Positions 1-9,918 of a DNA stretch of 38,830 bases are shown piece after piece. The notes beneath the pieces are model-generated. The model ran no database searches. It had not been told where the DNA came from and worked only from the letters and a program-made list of their open reading frames with translations. This stretch comes from Thermomicrobiaceae bacterium (GTDB taxonomy: Bacteria > Chloroflexota > Chloroflexia > Thermomicrobiales > Thermomicrobiaceae), in the NCBI GenBank assembly GCA_007133615.1, contig SLMJ01000394.1:1-38830 (forward strand), in the 5' to 3' direction. The stretch's first letter is position 1. Every line of letters begins with the position of its first letter. The position numbers were made by a program, and so were the translations under genes.

Positions 1-2
1 TC

Positions 3-1202
3 ATCGCCCAGATGCTGGGCTCGAACCCTCGACGCAAGCCGACACGAGACGACCTTCGGCAGCTGATCGATCGGATTGCGATGATTCAGATCGATACGAT
101 CAGCGTTGTCGCGCGCAGCCCCTACGTCATTCCGTGGAGCCGTCTTGGTGCCTACGACCCGAACTGGCTTGACCAGCTCCTTCATCCTGAACGCACACTC
201 TTCGAATACTGGGGTCACGCGGCATCGTTGATCGACACGTCGCTCCTGCCGTGCTTCTTCTCACGCATGGAAGAACGCCGCCAGAAGTACGATCCATCGC
301 ACCACGCATGGACCAGTCAGAATGTGGACCTCATTGACCACGTCCGACAGCAGGTTTACCAGCACGGGCCGCTCACAACGCTCCACTTCGAGCGGCCAGA
401 CCCGGATCAGCCGGTCGAGCCATGGGCATGGTACGGCGGAAAGCCGACGAATCGGGCGTTTGACTACCTCTGGCTCACGGGTGAGGTCAGCATCCATCGA
501 CGGTTCAACTTCCGTCGGGAGTACGATCTCATCGAACGAGTTCTGCCGCAGGTTAAGGTGATTGAGCAGCCTGACATCTGGACCGAACGCCTGACGCTGG
601 CCGATCGTGCGCTGCAGGCGATGGGCATAGCCCGGCCAGAATGGCTGAACGACTATTTCCGGACGAAATGGGGCACCCGCAATGACAGCCCGCCCGGGCC
701 GACCGAATTACTCGACTGCCTCGTGAAACGGGAACGCGCAGTTCCTGTAGAAATCGACGAACTCGGCCCGGCGTATGTCAGCGTCGATCAACTTGATGCG
801 CTGGACGATGTGAGACATGGCTATGCTGCCAGCAGCACGACGCTGCTGTCACCGTTCGATAATCTGATCTGGGATCGCCAGCGAACGCTCGAGCTATTCG
901 ACTTCGAATACCGGATCGAGTGCTATACCCCGGAAGCAAAACGCATATATGGCTACTTCACGTTCCCGATACTCCGGCGCGGGCGTCTGGTTGGCCGAGT
1001 GGACCCGAAAATCGACCGGAAATCTGGCGTTTTCTACGTCAGATCGCTGCACCTCGAACCTGGCGTGCGACTCAGCAAGCGACTTGTGGAAGACCTCCGT
1101 GGTACCCTGCGTTCATTCGCACGCTGGAATGGCGCGAGCCAGATTGTGTCCGAAAACGTTACTCCGGAGATTGCCGGAGCAGTCGACGGAATAGTCGAGT
1201 AA
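3..1202 (+). CDS. Winged-helix DNA-binding / YcaQ-type (crosslink-repair DNA glycosylase family) protein, N-terminus cut by window edge
   Basis: Motifs LIDRIAMIQIDTISVVARSPYVIPWSRLGAYD and LFEYWGHAASL are typical of the YcaQ family. The frame is open to the left edge (IAQ precedes the listed Met), so the listed start is probably internal. Confidence 0.8.
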   Translation: MAQMLGSNPRRKPTRDDLRQLIDRIAMIQIDTISVVARSPYVIPWSRLGAYDPNWLDQLLHPERTLFEYWGHAASLIDTSLLPCFFSRMEERRQKYDPSHHAWTSQNVDLIDHVRQQVYQHGPLTTLHFERPDPDQPVEPWAWYGGKPTNRAFDYLWLTGEVSIHRRFNFRREYDLIERVLPQVKVIEQPDIWTERLTLADRALQAMGIARPEWLNDYFRTKWGTRNDSPPGPTELLDCLVKRERAVPVEIDELGPAYVSVDQLDALDDVRHGYAASSTTLLSPFDNLIWDRQRTLELFDFEYRIECYTPEAKRIYGYFTFPILRRGRLVGRVDPKIDRKSGVFYVRSLHLEPGVRLSKRLVEDLRGTLRSFARWNGASQIVSENVTPEIAGAVDGIVE

Positions 1203-1233
1203 TCGATGAACGCCACAAGACTGGACCAACACG

Positions 1234-2367
1234 ATGCAGATCACGAGAATCGACACCTACAAATGCTGGGCGAACTGGTGTAACTGGCTACTCGTTCGGG
1301 TCGAGACGGATGAAGGCATCCACGGCTGGGGTGAGGGCTCGCTCCACGGGCCGATCGAATCGGTCGAAACGGCGATACACGAACTCGGACGCGTGTTAAT
1401 CGGACAGGATCCGGCGGGGCCGGAGCAGCTCTGGCAACAGATGTATCATGCCTGGCGCTGGCGAGGTGGCCCGACACTGATGAGCGCGCTGGCTGCGCTG
1501 GATATTGCCCTCTGGGACATCGAGGGCAAGCGCCTGGGCGTGCCGGTGTATCGCCTGCTCGGGGGACAGATTCGCAGCTCGCTGCGGGTGTATGCCAGCC
1601 ACGCGTTCGACGGCGTGCAGAGCGAAGCCGAAGAGCACCGCCGAATCCGGGATTTCGAACGTCGCGGGTACGCCGGCTTCAAGTACGTCGCCTTTGATGC
1701 CGAACAGATGCGTCGCAACGAATCCCGCGCGCTGGCTCACGCAACCGAGCGTCTCGCTTCATACCGCGAAACGGCCGGCGACGACCTGGAGATCTATATC
1801 GAGTGCGGGGAACGTCTTTCTCCGCGGACCGTTCGCCAGGCGGCGCGTATGTTCGAGCCGTATCGTCCAGCGTGGTTCGAAGAGCCGATTCCGTTCGAGA
1901 ACATCGAGGAAATGGGGAAAGTTCAGTCGGAGTTGTCGATCCCGATCGCCACTGGTGAGCGATTGCTGAACCGCTGGGAGTTCCATCGATTGCTGCAATC
2001 AGGTGGCTGCCGAATCGTCCAACCCGATTTGATGCACGCCGGCGGCATCACGGAAGTGCGCAAGATCGCAGCGCTTGCAGATCTGCATTACATCCCGGTT
2101 GCGCCTCACAACCCGGGTGGACCGATTGCTACCCTGGCCACGATGCACCTTTGCGCCGCTATTCCCAATTTCCTTGTGCTGGAGCAGATGGAACGCGAGC
2201 GTCCGATTCGGGATGCAATCTCCACAAATCCAGTACAGGTCGTCAACGGGCACTTTGTTGTGCCGTCGGGACCCGGTCTGGGAACGGATATTGACATTGA
2301 CCGACTGGAAGACTACCCGTTTCGGCCTCAGCCGCAATCGGGTATTCGCTCAACGGTCTGGCACTAG
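1234..2367 (+). CDS. Mandelate racemase/muconate lactonizing enzyme family protein (enolase superfamily, galactonate-dehydratase-like)
   Basis: ALAALDIALWDIEGKRLGVPVYRLLGG, WFEEPIPFENIEEM, PIATGERLLNRWEF and PVAPHNPGGPIAT follow the enolase superfamily layout. Confidence 0.88.
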   Translation: MQITRIDTYKCWANWCNWLLVRVETDEGIHGWGEGSLHGPIESVETAIHELGRVLIGQDPAGPEQLWQQMYHAWRWRGGPTLMSALAALDIALWDIEGKRLGVPVYRLLGGQIRSSLRVYASHAFDGVQSEAEEHRRIRDFERRGYAGFKYVAFDAEQMRRNESRALAHATERLASYRETAGDDLEIYIECGERLSPRTVRQAARMFEPYRPAWFEEPIPFENIEEMGKVQSELSIPIATGERLLNRWEFHRLLQSGGCRIVQPDLMHAGGITEVRKIAALADLHYIPVAPHNPGGPIATLATMHLCAAIPNFLVLEQMERERPIRDAISTNPVQVVNGHFVVPSGPGLGTDIDIDRLEDYPFRPQPQSGIRSTVWH

Positions 2368-2376
2368 CCGGAGAGA

Positions 2377-2595
2377 CTAGCGGAACCGGTACGTGATGCG
2401 ACCGCGGCTCAGGTCGTACGGGGTGAGTTCAACGCGCACCTTGTCGCCCGGGAGAATCCGGATGAAGTGCTTTCGCATCTTGCCTGAGGCATGCGCCAGT
2501 ACCTGATGGCCGTTTTCCAGCTCAACCATGAACGTGGCGTTGGGAAGGGCGTCAACAACATGCCCTTCGGTTTCGATCATATCGGCTTTTGCCAT
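2377..2595 (-). CDS. infA: Translation initiation factor IF-1
   Basis: [72 protein letters not shown] is a canonical IF-1. Start trimmed to MAKAD. Confidence 0.97.
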   Translation of the reverse strand: MAKADMIETEGHVVDALPNATFMVELENGHQVLAHASGKMRKHFIRILPGDKVRVELTPYDLSRGRITYRFR

Positions 2596-2778
2596 TCGCA
2601 CCTCTCTCTGGTGAATCGCTTCAAAGGCGGGCACAAGTAGCCGCCCGCATTAAATCGCAGCCCTTCTAGTATATACCAATTGGCGCTCCTTCGCGCGCTT
2701 CTGCGTGTTCGATCTGCTTGCCAGCGAGCGACTGGGACCGCTGGAAACACCCGCTGCGCGCTGTGTTAGGCTCATTGC

Positions 2779-3474
2779 ATGAATGGAAACGACACCGCCG
2801 GCAACGCTCATCATCAACAGCAGGATCCGGACGAGCAATGGCTCGGTATCGATGCTGCCTGCAAGCTTCTCGGCGTTGATCCATCTACTCTGCGTCGCTG
2901 GAGTGATAGCGGTCGGGTGCCGGTATTCCGGACTCCGGGTGGACATCGACGGTATCGAGAATCCGACTTGCAGGCGATTCTCAAGGGTGGTTCACCTGAG
3001 CGTTCCAGCAGCGGCCGGAGATCTCTGACACGCATGTCGATCTCGGCCTACGAGCCGGATTACCTTCGGCAGGCCCGCGAGCGACGCTGGTACCGTGCCT
3101 ACTCGGACGATCAGTTGCACGAGCTCCGCATTCTGGGACGACGCCTGATCGATTACGCGGTTCGCTCGATCGGCGATCCATCCGAGAACGATCTGGCCGA
3201 CATCTACGAAGAGGGTCGCAGAATTGGACGGCGGTACGGCTCCATCAGTTCCGATGCAGGGCTGTCCGCAACGGACGCGGTTGAAGCGTTTCTGTTCTTC
3301 CGCTATCCCGTCTTCCAGTCGGTCGGGCAGTTCGTCGAGGAAGAGCAGATGCCTGCCAGGCGAGCGATCAAAGCATTCACCGACATGAACCACTTCATGG
3401 ATGAGGTGCTCGTTTCCACAATTGCCGCGCACGCCGACGAAGCCGGAGCAGCAGGCCGGAGTGACGGCACATAG
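2779..3474 (+). CDS. MerR/excisionase-type helix-turn-helix regulator with a C-terminal all-helical domain
   Basis: N-terminal LGIDAACKLLGVDPSTLRRWSDSGRVPVFRTPGGHRRYRESDL is a MerR/BldC-type HTH. The C-terminal ~150 aa are predicted helical by composition. Confidence 0.8.
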   Translation: MNGNDTAGNAHHQQQDPDEQWLGIDAACKLLGVDPSTLRRWSDSGRVPVFRTPGGHRRYRESDLQAILKGGSPERSSSGRRSLTRMSISAYEPDYLRQARERRWYRAYSDDQLHELRILGRRLIDYAVRSIGDPSENDLADIYEEGRRIGRRYGSISSDAGLSATDAVEAFLFFRYPVFQSVGQFVEEEQMPARRAIKAFTDMNHFMDEVLVSTIAAHADEAGAAGRSDGT

Positions 3475-3546
3475 GGTGCGAAACTGACGCCAGGAACGCA
3501 CGATACGACCGGCCGATACTCGCCCGAAAGTGTCTGGAGAGGCATC

Positions 3547-3762
3547 ATGAGCGAAGATCAGGAAGTAGTAAATCGCGAGCTCGGCGGGAGCGATTACAAG
3601 CCTTGCGCGCTGTGCGAAGTGCCCAAGCCGAAGAAGTCACTGCTGCTGGTGACCGGCGAGGTTATCGGTCACATGGGTGGTGGCAATGTCGACGTCTGCA
3701 CCGATTGCTACAAGCGGATCCAGGCTGGCGAAGTCGAACCAATCGGTGATCCCGAGTTCTAG
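3547..3762 (+). CDS. Small protein with two CxxC motifs (putative zinc-binding), function unknown
   Basis: 71 aa with CALC near the N-terminus and CTDC near the C-terminus; coding on the same strand shortly after the HTH gene. Confidence 0.65.
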   Translation: MSEDQEVVNRELGGSDYKPCALCEVPKPKKSLLLVTGEVIGHMGGGNVDVCTDCYKRIQAGEVEPIGDPEF

Positions 3763-3785
3763 CTGTATCTCCCTCGAAAAACTCG

Positions 3786-3814
3786 AACGGGAGGCCACAT
3801 GCGGGCCTCCCGTT
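3786..3814. terminator. Bidirectional intrinsic-terminator-like hairpin
   Basis: 11-bp perfect stem aacgggaggcc / ggcctcccgtt between convergent genes; the minus direction is followed by cgagttttt. Confidence 0.75.
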
Positions 3815-3843
3815 GACATTCTCAGTTCGCACGGACGCGGCCG

Positions 3844-4947
3844 CTAGCGGACCTTGCCCCGGGCAATAATCTTCCACGCCTCGATCGAGCCATCCTCGGA
3901 GACGACAAACATCTCGTCCTGAAGATTGACCGTCGGGCAGACGTGGTTCGGGATGATCTCGATGACGTCGCCCACTGCCAGCTTGCTGTTTCCGGACGGA
4001 AACTCGATGACCCCGTGCTCCTCACTGACCCGCGCAATGATCGCATCCGGTTCGTCGACGACATAGCCGTAACCCTGACGATCCGGTGGCGGTGGATCCA
4101 TGGTCAACGTCTTGGATCCGGCATCGATCACTGCCCGATCCGGTGACGGCCGGGAAACGACCGTGGCGAGGATTCGAAGCGCACAGCGATCCGGACCGAT
4201 CCGCCCAAACCGGAAAATCGCGCTATCGTAAAACACATACGTACCGGGGCGCATCTCGGTGATGCCATCGACCTTCGTCGTGCTGAACGACCCTGGCGTA
4301 GAACCGACACTGATGACCTCGATGTTGATGCCTTTTTCGCGGAGTCGCTTCGCGGTTTCGATCATCGCCTGTCCGGCGTCACCGCCGTATGAGTCAAGCT
4401 CGTCCTGACTCATCGCCTTGGCCACATGGCCCTCATGCGTCATGATTCCTTTGACGTTCAGCCCCGGCATCGCGGCCACTGCTTCAGCCAGTCGTTCCGT
4501 TTCCTCGCCGGGGAGAATGCCGGCCCGGTTGAGGCCCGTGTTCATCTCGATAATCACATCGAGGGTCTTGCCGTCAGCCATGCATGCTTCCGAAAGTGAC
4601 TGCGCACTTTCCACCCCGTCGACCGCAACGCTGACTTTCGCGCGGTCCATCAGTTGAAGCAGTCGCGCAATCTTCCGAGGACCAACGACCTGATATGCCA
4701 GAAACACGTCGTTGACAACTCCGCTGTCTACGAGGGCTTCCGCTTCACCGAGCTTCGCACAGGTAACGCCAATCGCACCCGCGTCCATCTGCATCTTCGC
4801 GATCTCCGCGGTCTTGTGCGTCTTCTGGTGCGGGCGCATGTTGATACCCTGCTCGCGAGCATAGGCCGCCATCTCGTCGATGTTCTGCTGGAGCAACTGT
4901 TTTTGCACCACCAGACACGGCGTATCCAGCTCAACCCGATAATTCAC
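3844..4947 (-). CDS. D-threonine aldolase / alanine racemase-fold PLP-dependent enzyme
   Basis: LDTPCLVVQKQLLQQNIDEMAAYAREQGINMRPHQKTHKTAEIA is the D-TA/DSD1 N-terminal motif. A GTG start at 4947 is preceded by GAGGGGGAG; the ORF track extends to 4971. Confidence 0.87.
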   Translation of the reverse strand: MNYRVELDTPCLVVQKQLLQQNIDEMAAYAREQGINMRPHQKTHKTAEIAKMQMDAGAIGVTCAKLGEAEALVDSGVVNDVFLAYQVVGPRKIARLLQLMDRAKVSVAVDGVESAQSLSEACMADGKTLDVIIEMNTGLNRAGILPGEETERLAEAVAAMPGLNVKGIMTHEGHVAKAMSQDELDSYGGDAGQAMIETAKRLREKGINIEVISVGSTPGSFSTTKVDGITEMRPGTYVFYDSAIFRFGRIGPDRCALRILATVVSRPSPDRAVIDAGSKTLTMDPPPPDRQGYGYVVDEPDAIIARVSEEHGVIEFPSGNSKLAVGDVIEIIPNHVCPTVNLQDEMFVVSEDGSIEAWKIIARGKVR

Positions 4948-4989
4948 GATCTCCCCCTCGTTCCACAGCAACGCTGCTGCGTGCCCCGG

Positions 4990-6108
4990 CTACCGTTGCA
5001 CCGGCCACTTCTTCTCACTCAGATCAATCCAGCGACTCAGGCGCTCGCTACGTTGAACGCCGTGAAGTACTTCCTGCACCTTCATTCCATCGTAGAAACT
5101 GGGCGATCTGTCGGGACTGTCTGTCCCGAGTATACGACGCACCCAGTCGTTGGCGAGAAGGATAAACGGGAGCATTCGGGGATGCTTGACAGTGGCGAGT
5201 TCCCGCTCATCAAAGTTGTCAACCTCGATCGGCTTCACCCGGTGTTCATCTCGCCGGGTGCCGAAGAGTTGCCCATCTGATTGCAGAACCAGAATACCGT
5301 CTTCTCCATTAGCGACGATCTCATCGCCGAGCGTGATCGTGGAACTTCCGGCCATATGCACGGTACCGGATGCTCCCGAGGCAAACCGCATCAGAATCGA
5401 GAAGCTGCTCTCCCGGGAACGTTTATTATCTCGATGGGCTGGCGGTGCGGTCAAGGTGCCGCAGACCGCGCTGAAATCGCCGAAACACCATCGGAGCAGG
5501 TCCACATACTCTGATCCCACAGCATTGAGGAGACCCGACGATCGCTCCCCATCATCGACCCAGCCGCGTTCCTCGGATCTCCGGATCTGCCATGGCATCC
5601 GGTATCCGGTGACAGCAACGGTCTCCAGTTCACCAATGAAACCTCGGCTGATCAGTTCTTTGAACTTGCTGTGTGCCGGCAGGTAGCGGGATTGAAAGTT
5701 GACCGAGTGGCAGAGCTGGGCTTCCTCCACCAGACGGTGCATGTCCCGTGCTTCGGCCGCGCTCGAGGCCATCGGTTTCTCACAGAGCACGTGAACTTCG
5801 TGTTCTGCACACGCGATGGCAATAGGATGCTGATACTCCGGCGGAACGGCAATCGTCACCGCATCCAGTCCGGCACGCTGGAGCATTTCCCGGACGTCAG
5901 AGTAGTGGGCATCAATGCTGTGCTGGTGAGCAGCGCGAAGTGCGTGATCTTTTGAGGTCGCACAAACCGCGGCGACTTCGACTTCAGGCAGGTGTTTGAG
6001 TCCGGGAATATGGACATCAGCGCCATATCCGGTCCCGATGACCCCTACTTTTAATCGCTTCTCGGTCAAGTGAATCCTGCTATTCGCTGACGGATCAGAA
6101 TTCATCAT
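4990..6108 (-). CDS. Gfo/Idh/MocA family NAD(P)-dependent oxidoreductase
   Basis: KVGVIGTGYGADVHIPGLKHLPEVEVAAVCA Rossmann motif; HVLCEKPMASSAAEA signature. Confidence 0.9.
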   Translation of the reverse strand: MMNSDPSANSRIHLTEKRLKVGVIGTGYGADVHIPGLKHLPEVEVAAVCATSKDHALRAAHQHSIDAHYSDVREMLQRAGLDAVTIAVPPEYQHPIAIACAEHEVHVLCEKPMASSAAEARDMHRLVEEAQLCHSVNFQSRYLPAHSKFKELISRGFIGELETVAVTGYRMPWQIRRSEERGWVDDGERSSGLLNAVGSEYVDLLRWCFGDFSAVCGTLTAPPAHRDNKRSRESSFSILMRFASGASGTVHMAGSSTITLGDEIVANGEDGILVLQSDGQLFGTRRDEHRVKPIEVDNFDERELATVKHPRMLPFILLANDWVRRILGTDSPDRSPSFYDGMKVQEVLHGVQRSERLSRWIDLSEKKWPVQR

Positions 6109-6150
6109 CTGCGGCGAATCGGAGCGCTGCGCAGTGTATCACGCCGAACG

Positions 6151-6804
6151 TTATGTCGCCGCGGTCTGCTGGAACCGAACCGTTCGTCCTTCGAGCCAGA
6201 TCTGCTCTCGGGCGACGTCGAACACCACCGACGGATAGAGCTTGCACTCGGCTTCGAACACCCGTTGCCCCAGCACCGTTACGGAGTCATCCGGAAGAAC
6301 CGGCACGCATTGCTGCGCCACGATTGGTCCCGCGTCATAGGCATTATCCACGAAATGCACGGTACAGCCGCTGACTTTCATTCCGGAATCCAGCACTGCC
6401 TGATGGACACGGTCTCCGTAGAACCCCTGCCCGCCGAACAACGGCAGGAGCGAGGGATGGATGTTCAGGATCCTGCCCATGTAACGCTCGGGAACCACAA
6501 GCTTGCTCAGAAATCCGGCGCACACCACCAGATCAGCGCCAGCATCGTCGATTACCCGGATTACATCTTCGCTGAACGATTCCGCGGAGTCGTAGTCTCG
6601 GCGAGGAACGATTTCGAGGGGAATTCCTTCTTCTCTGGCGAGATCGTTGCCGGCGACCCGCTTCCGGGTGCTGATGACCTGCACCACATCCGCCGGCGAG
6701 TCTGGACGCCGGGTATGCTCCAGCAGATTCCGCAACGTTCGTCCGCTGCCGGAAAGGAGCACCGCAACACGTGCCTGTCTGGATCCGGCGCCGGTCTGCC
6801 CCAC
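6151..6804 (-). CDS. purN: Phosphoribosylglycinamide formyltransferase
   Basis: RVAVLLSGSGRTLRNLLEH, DLVVCAGFLSKLVVPERYMGRILNIHPSLLPLFGGQGFYGDRVHQAVL, SGCTVHFVDNAYDAGPIVAQ. GTG start with a GAAGGGGGA ribosome-binding site. Confidence 0.93.
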   Translation of the reverse strand: MGQTGAGSRQARVAVLLSGSGRTLRNLLEHTRRPDSPADVVQVISTRKRVAGNDLAREEGIPLEIVPRRDYDSAESFSEDVIRVIDDAGADLVVCAGFLSKLVVPERYMGRILNIHPSLLPLFGGQGFYGDRVHQAVLDSGMKVSGCTVHFVDNAYDAGPIVAQQCVPVLPDDSVTVLGQRVFEAECKLYPSVVFDVAREQIWLEGRTVRFQQTAAT

Positions 6805-6959
6805 GGTTCCCCCTTCAAGACCAGATTCCAGCGTTGATCATACAACGGTTGTCCGCTGCCGGGCCACACACGGCAGGGCGCCGGAGAATCGGCGCCTGAT
6901 TGGGTAGAATCAGCCCGGGGATTTCGCGCCAGAGCGGCACCATCCGGAAACGAGGAAGC

Positions 6960-8558
6960 ATGAGCAGCGCTGACGACCAGGCGGCAACACAGTCAGATCG
7001 AATCGATCCGTTCAAAGCGACCACTGACCGGGATACCGTAGTGATTCTCGATTACGGATCACAGTACTCCCAGCTCATCGCCCGGCGAGTTCGCGAGGCA
7101 AACGTGTACTCCGAACTTCTCCCGCACAATGTCACCTGGGATCGAGTCGAGCCGCTCGAACCGAAAGGCGTCATCCTCTCCGGCAGCCCGGCAAGTGTCT
7201 ACGAAACCGGTGCGCCGACGCTCCCCGGCTGGGTGCTTGATTCCGGATTGCCGGTACTGGGGATCTGCTACGGGATGCAACTGCTCACCCATCACCTCGG
7301 CGGGGATGTCGGAGCCGCTGAAGAGCGCGAATACGGCCCGGCATCGATTAATGTCCTGAAGTCGGAGTCCATTTTCAGTGGCCTGCCGGATCAACTCGAC
7401 GTCTGGATGAGCCATGGTGACCGGATCGACAAGTTGCCGCCCGGATTCGATGTCCTTGCCAGATCGGACAATGCCCCGTTCGCTGCTATGCGCCGAGATC
7501 ACATTGTGGGGATTCAATTTCACCCGGAGGTTTCCCATACTCCGATGGGGACCGCGATCATCCGGTCGTTCCTCTATGAGGTCTGTAACTGTACGGGCAA
7601 CTGGACTCCGGACTCGTTTATCGAATCAACGGTGAAGCAGATTCGCGAAGAAGTCGGGCAGGATCGGGTGCTCCTGGCGCTGTCCGGTGGTGTCGATTCG
7701 TCGGTTGCCGCCGCGCTGATCCACCAGGCTATCGGTGAGCAACTCACCCCGGTTTTCGTCAACACCGGACTGTTGCGTGAAGGCGAGGCGGAACTCGTCC
7801 GGAGCACCTTCGAACAGAGCTTCGGTATGAACCTGGTCTACGTCGATGCCACCGAGCGATTTCTCGAGCGGCTCTCTGGTGTGATTGAGCCGGAAGAGAA
7901 GCGGAAGACCATCGGTGCCGAGTTCATTCGGGTGTTCGAGCACGCTGCCAGAGATCACGGCCCGTTCAAGTACCTCGCCCAGGGCACGCTCTATCCGGAT
8001 GTCATTGAGAGCGCCACAAGCAGCTCGGACGCCGCGCAGAAGATCAAGACGCATCACAACGTGGGCGGACTCCCGGAAGACCTGCAGTTCGAGCTGCTCG
8101 AGCCGCTCCGTTTCCTGTTCAAGGATGAAGTCCGGGAGATAGGCAAGCGTCTGGGTGTGCCGGATGAGATCGTCCAGCGCCAGCCATTTCCCGGGCCGGG
8201 ACTGGCCGTCCGGATTCTTGGAGCAGTCAATGATGAAGATCTTGCACTGCTTAGACGGGCTGATGCGATCGTCCGCCAGGAGATCGAAGGAGCTGGCCTG
8301 AGTCAGGCAATCTGGCAGTTCTTCGCCGTTCTGCTGCCCGTCTATACAACCGGGGTGATGGGCGATGGCCGGACGTACGCCAAGGTGATCGCGATCCGGG
8401 CAATCACATCGGAAGATGCGATGACGGCCGACTGGGCCAGACTGCCCGACGAACTGCTCTCTCGCATGAGCAATCGCATTGTCAACGAGATCGACGGAAT
8501 CAACCGCGTTGTCTACGACGTGACCAGCAAACCGCCGGCAACGATCGAGTGGGAGTAA
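6960..8558 (+). CDS. guaA: GMP synthase (glutamine-hydrolysing)
   Basis: [55 protein letters not shown], and C-terminal [16 protein letters not shown]. Confidence 0.97.
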   Translation: MSSADDQAATQSDRIDPFKATTDRDTVVILDYGSQYSQLIARRVREANVYSELLPHNVTWDRVEPLEPKGVILSGSPASVYETGAPTLPGWVLDSGLPVLGICYGMQLLTHHLGGDVGAAEEREYGPASINVLKSESIFSGLPDQLDVWMSHGDRIDKLPPGFDVLARSDNAPFAAMRRDHIVGIQFHPEVSHTPMGTAIIRSFLYEVCNCTGNWTPDSFIESTVKQIREEVGQDRVLLALSGGVDSSVAAALIHQAIGEQLTPVFVNTGLLREGEAELVRSTFEQSFGMNLVYVDATERFLERLSGVIEPEEKRKTIGAEFIRVFEHAARDHGPFKYLAQGTLYPDVIESATSSSDAAQKIKTHHNVGGLPEDLQFELLEPLRFLFKDEVREIGKRLGVPDEIVQRQPFPGPGLAVRILGAVNDEDLALLRRADAIVRQEIEGAGLSQAIWQFFAVLLPVYTTGVMGDGRTYAKVIAIRAITSEDAMTADWARLPDELLSRMSNRIVNEIDGINRVVYDVTSKPPATIEWE

Positions 8559-8569
8559 GGGAGAAACCA

Positions 8570-9847
8570 ATGCGGGTACTTGTTGTCGGAGAAGGTGCAC
8601 GCGAGCACGCACTGGTCTGGAAGCTCAGCCAATCCAGTCAGGTAAGCGAGATCTTCACCGCGCCGGGCAACCCTGGAACCGCCCAACTGGGGACGAACAT
8701 TGAGATTCCCGTCGATGACATCGGTCGACTAATTCACGCGGCCGAACACAACCAGATCGATCTCACGATCGTCGGTCCAGAGGCCCCACTTGCGGCTGGA
8801 ATCGTTGACCGATTCCAGGAACGCGGTCTGAAAATCGCCGGCCCGACTGAAGATGCGGCACGGATCGAAAGCAGCAAGGTCTGGGCGAAGTCGGTGATGA
8901 ACGCGGCAGGCGTTCCAACGGCTCGTGCTGAAACCCACGAGGACTTCGAATCAGCCGCCGAAGCTGCACTGGACATGCCGCTGCCGATCGTCATCAAAGC
9001 GAGTGGCCTGGCCGCCGGGAAGGGTGTCGTCATCGCACAGTCTCATCAGGAGGCGGTCGACACGCTCCGGCAGATGATGGTCGAACGCAGTCTGGGTGAT
9101 GCAGCAGATCAGGTCCTGCTGGAGGAGCATCTGGTCGGCCTGGAGGTATCGATCATCGGAATCACGGACGGCACGACGATACTCCCACTCCTGCCATCCT
9201 GTGATTACAAACGGGTCTTCGACAACGATGCCGGGCCGAACACTGGCGGCATGGGCGCCTATTGCCCGGTACCATCCGTCGATCCGGAGTTGATGGTCGA
9301 GATCACTCGTACCATCCTGCAACCGACCGTGAACCAGCTCCGCGAGCAAGGTATCACCTACCGCGGCGTGCTCTACGCCGGGATGATCCTGACTCCGGAC
9401 GGACCGCGAGTTATGGAGTTCAATTGTCGTTTTGGTGATCCGGAGACGCAGGTTATCCTGCCGTTGCTGGAGAGCGATCTGGCGGAACTCATGTACCTGT
9501 CCGCAACGGGTGACCTCTCCACCATCGATCCTCCGGAGTGGAAGGACGCCGCCGCCGTCGGCGTTGTGCTGGCCTCGGGTGGATATCCCGGCAGCTATCG
9601 AAAAGGGATCACCATTCACGGACTCGATTCGCTGGATCCCGATCTCACGGCATTCCACGCTGGCACGACGCTCGATACCGATGGCACCGTCGTCACCAGC
9701 GGAGGACGGGTTCTTACCATCACTGCAACTGGCCCCACGTTCGCCGATGCCCGGGAGCGGGTCTACGCCGGCGCGTCGCACGTCAAATTCGCTGATGCCC
9801 ACTATCGAAGCGACATCGCCGCTCGGGAACTTCTGACCCACCGGTAA
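8570..9847 (+). CDS. purD: Phosphoribosylamine-glycine ligase (GAR synthetase)
   Basis: MRVLVVGEGAREHALVWKLSQS, VIKASGLAAGKGVVIA, MEFNCRFGDPETQVILPLL. Start trimmed to the Met after aagggagaaacca. Confidence 0.96.
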   Translation: MRVLVVGEGAREHALVWKLSQSSQVSEIFTAPGNPGTAQLGTNIEIPVDDIGRLIHAAEHNQIDLTIVGPEAPLAAGIVDRFQERGLKIAGPTEDAARIESSKVWAKSVMNAAGVPTARAETHEDFESAAEAALDMPLPIVIKASGLAAGKGVVIAQSHQEAVDTLRQMMVERSLGDAADQVLLEEHLVGLEVSIIGITDGTTILPLLPSCDYKRVFDNDAGPNTGGMGAYCPVPSVDPELMVEITRTILQPTVNQLREQGITYRGVLYAGMILTPDGPRVMEFNCRFGDPETQVILPLLESDLAELMYLSATGDLSTIDPPEWKDAAAVGVVLASGGYPGSYRKGITIHGLDSLDPDLTAFHAGTTLDTDGTVVTSGGRVLTITATGPTFADARERVYAGASHVKFADAHYRSDIAARELLTHR

Positions 9848-9861
9848 TCAGCGCAATAAAA

Positions 9862-9891
9862 CCCGGCATCGTGGAGTGTCACGATGCCGGG
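9862..9891. terminator. Intrinsic-terminator-like hairpin between convergent genes
   Basis: 12-bp perfect stem cccggcatcgtg / cacgatgccggg, loop gagtgt. Confidence 0.75.
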
Positions 9892-9918
9892 AAAATGTGA
9901 ATGCACTGGTTCGACGTG

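Noticed and set aside
4654-5280. 208-aa plus-strand ORF
   Set aside because: Antisense to the D-TA-like and Gfo/Idh/MocA genes; no domain.
7626-8612. 328-aa minus-strand ORF
   Set aside because: Antisense shadow of guaA.
8951-9841. 296-aa minus-strand ORF
   Set aside because: Antisense shadow of purD.
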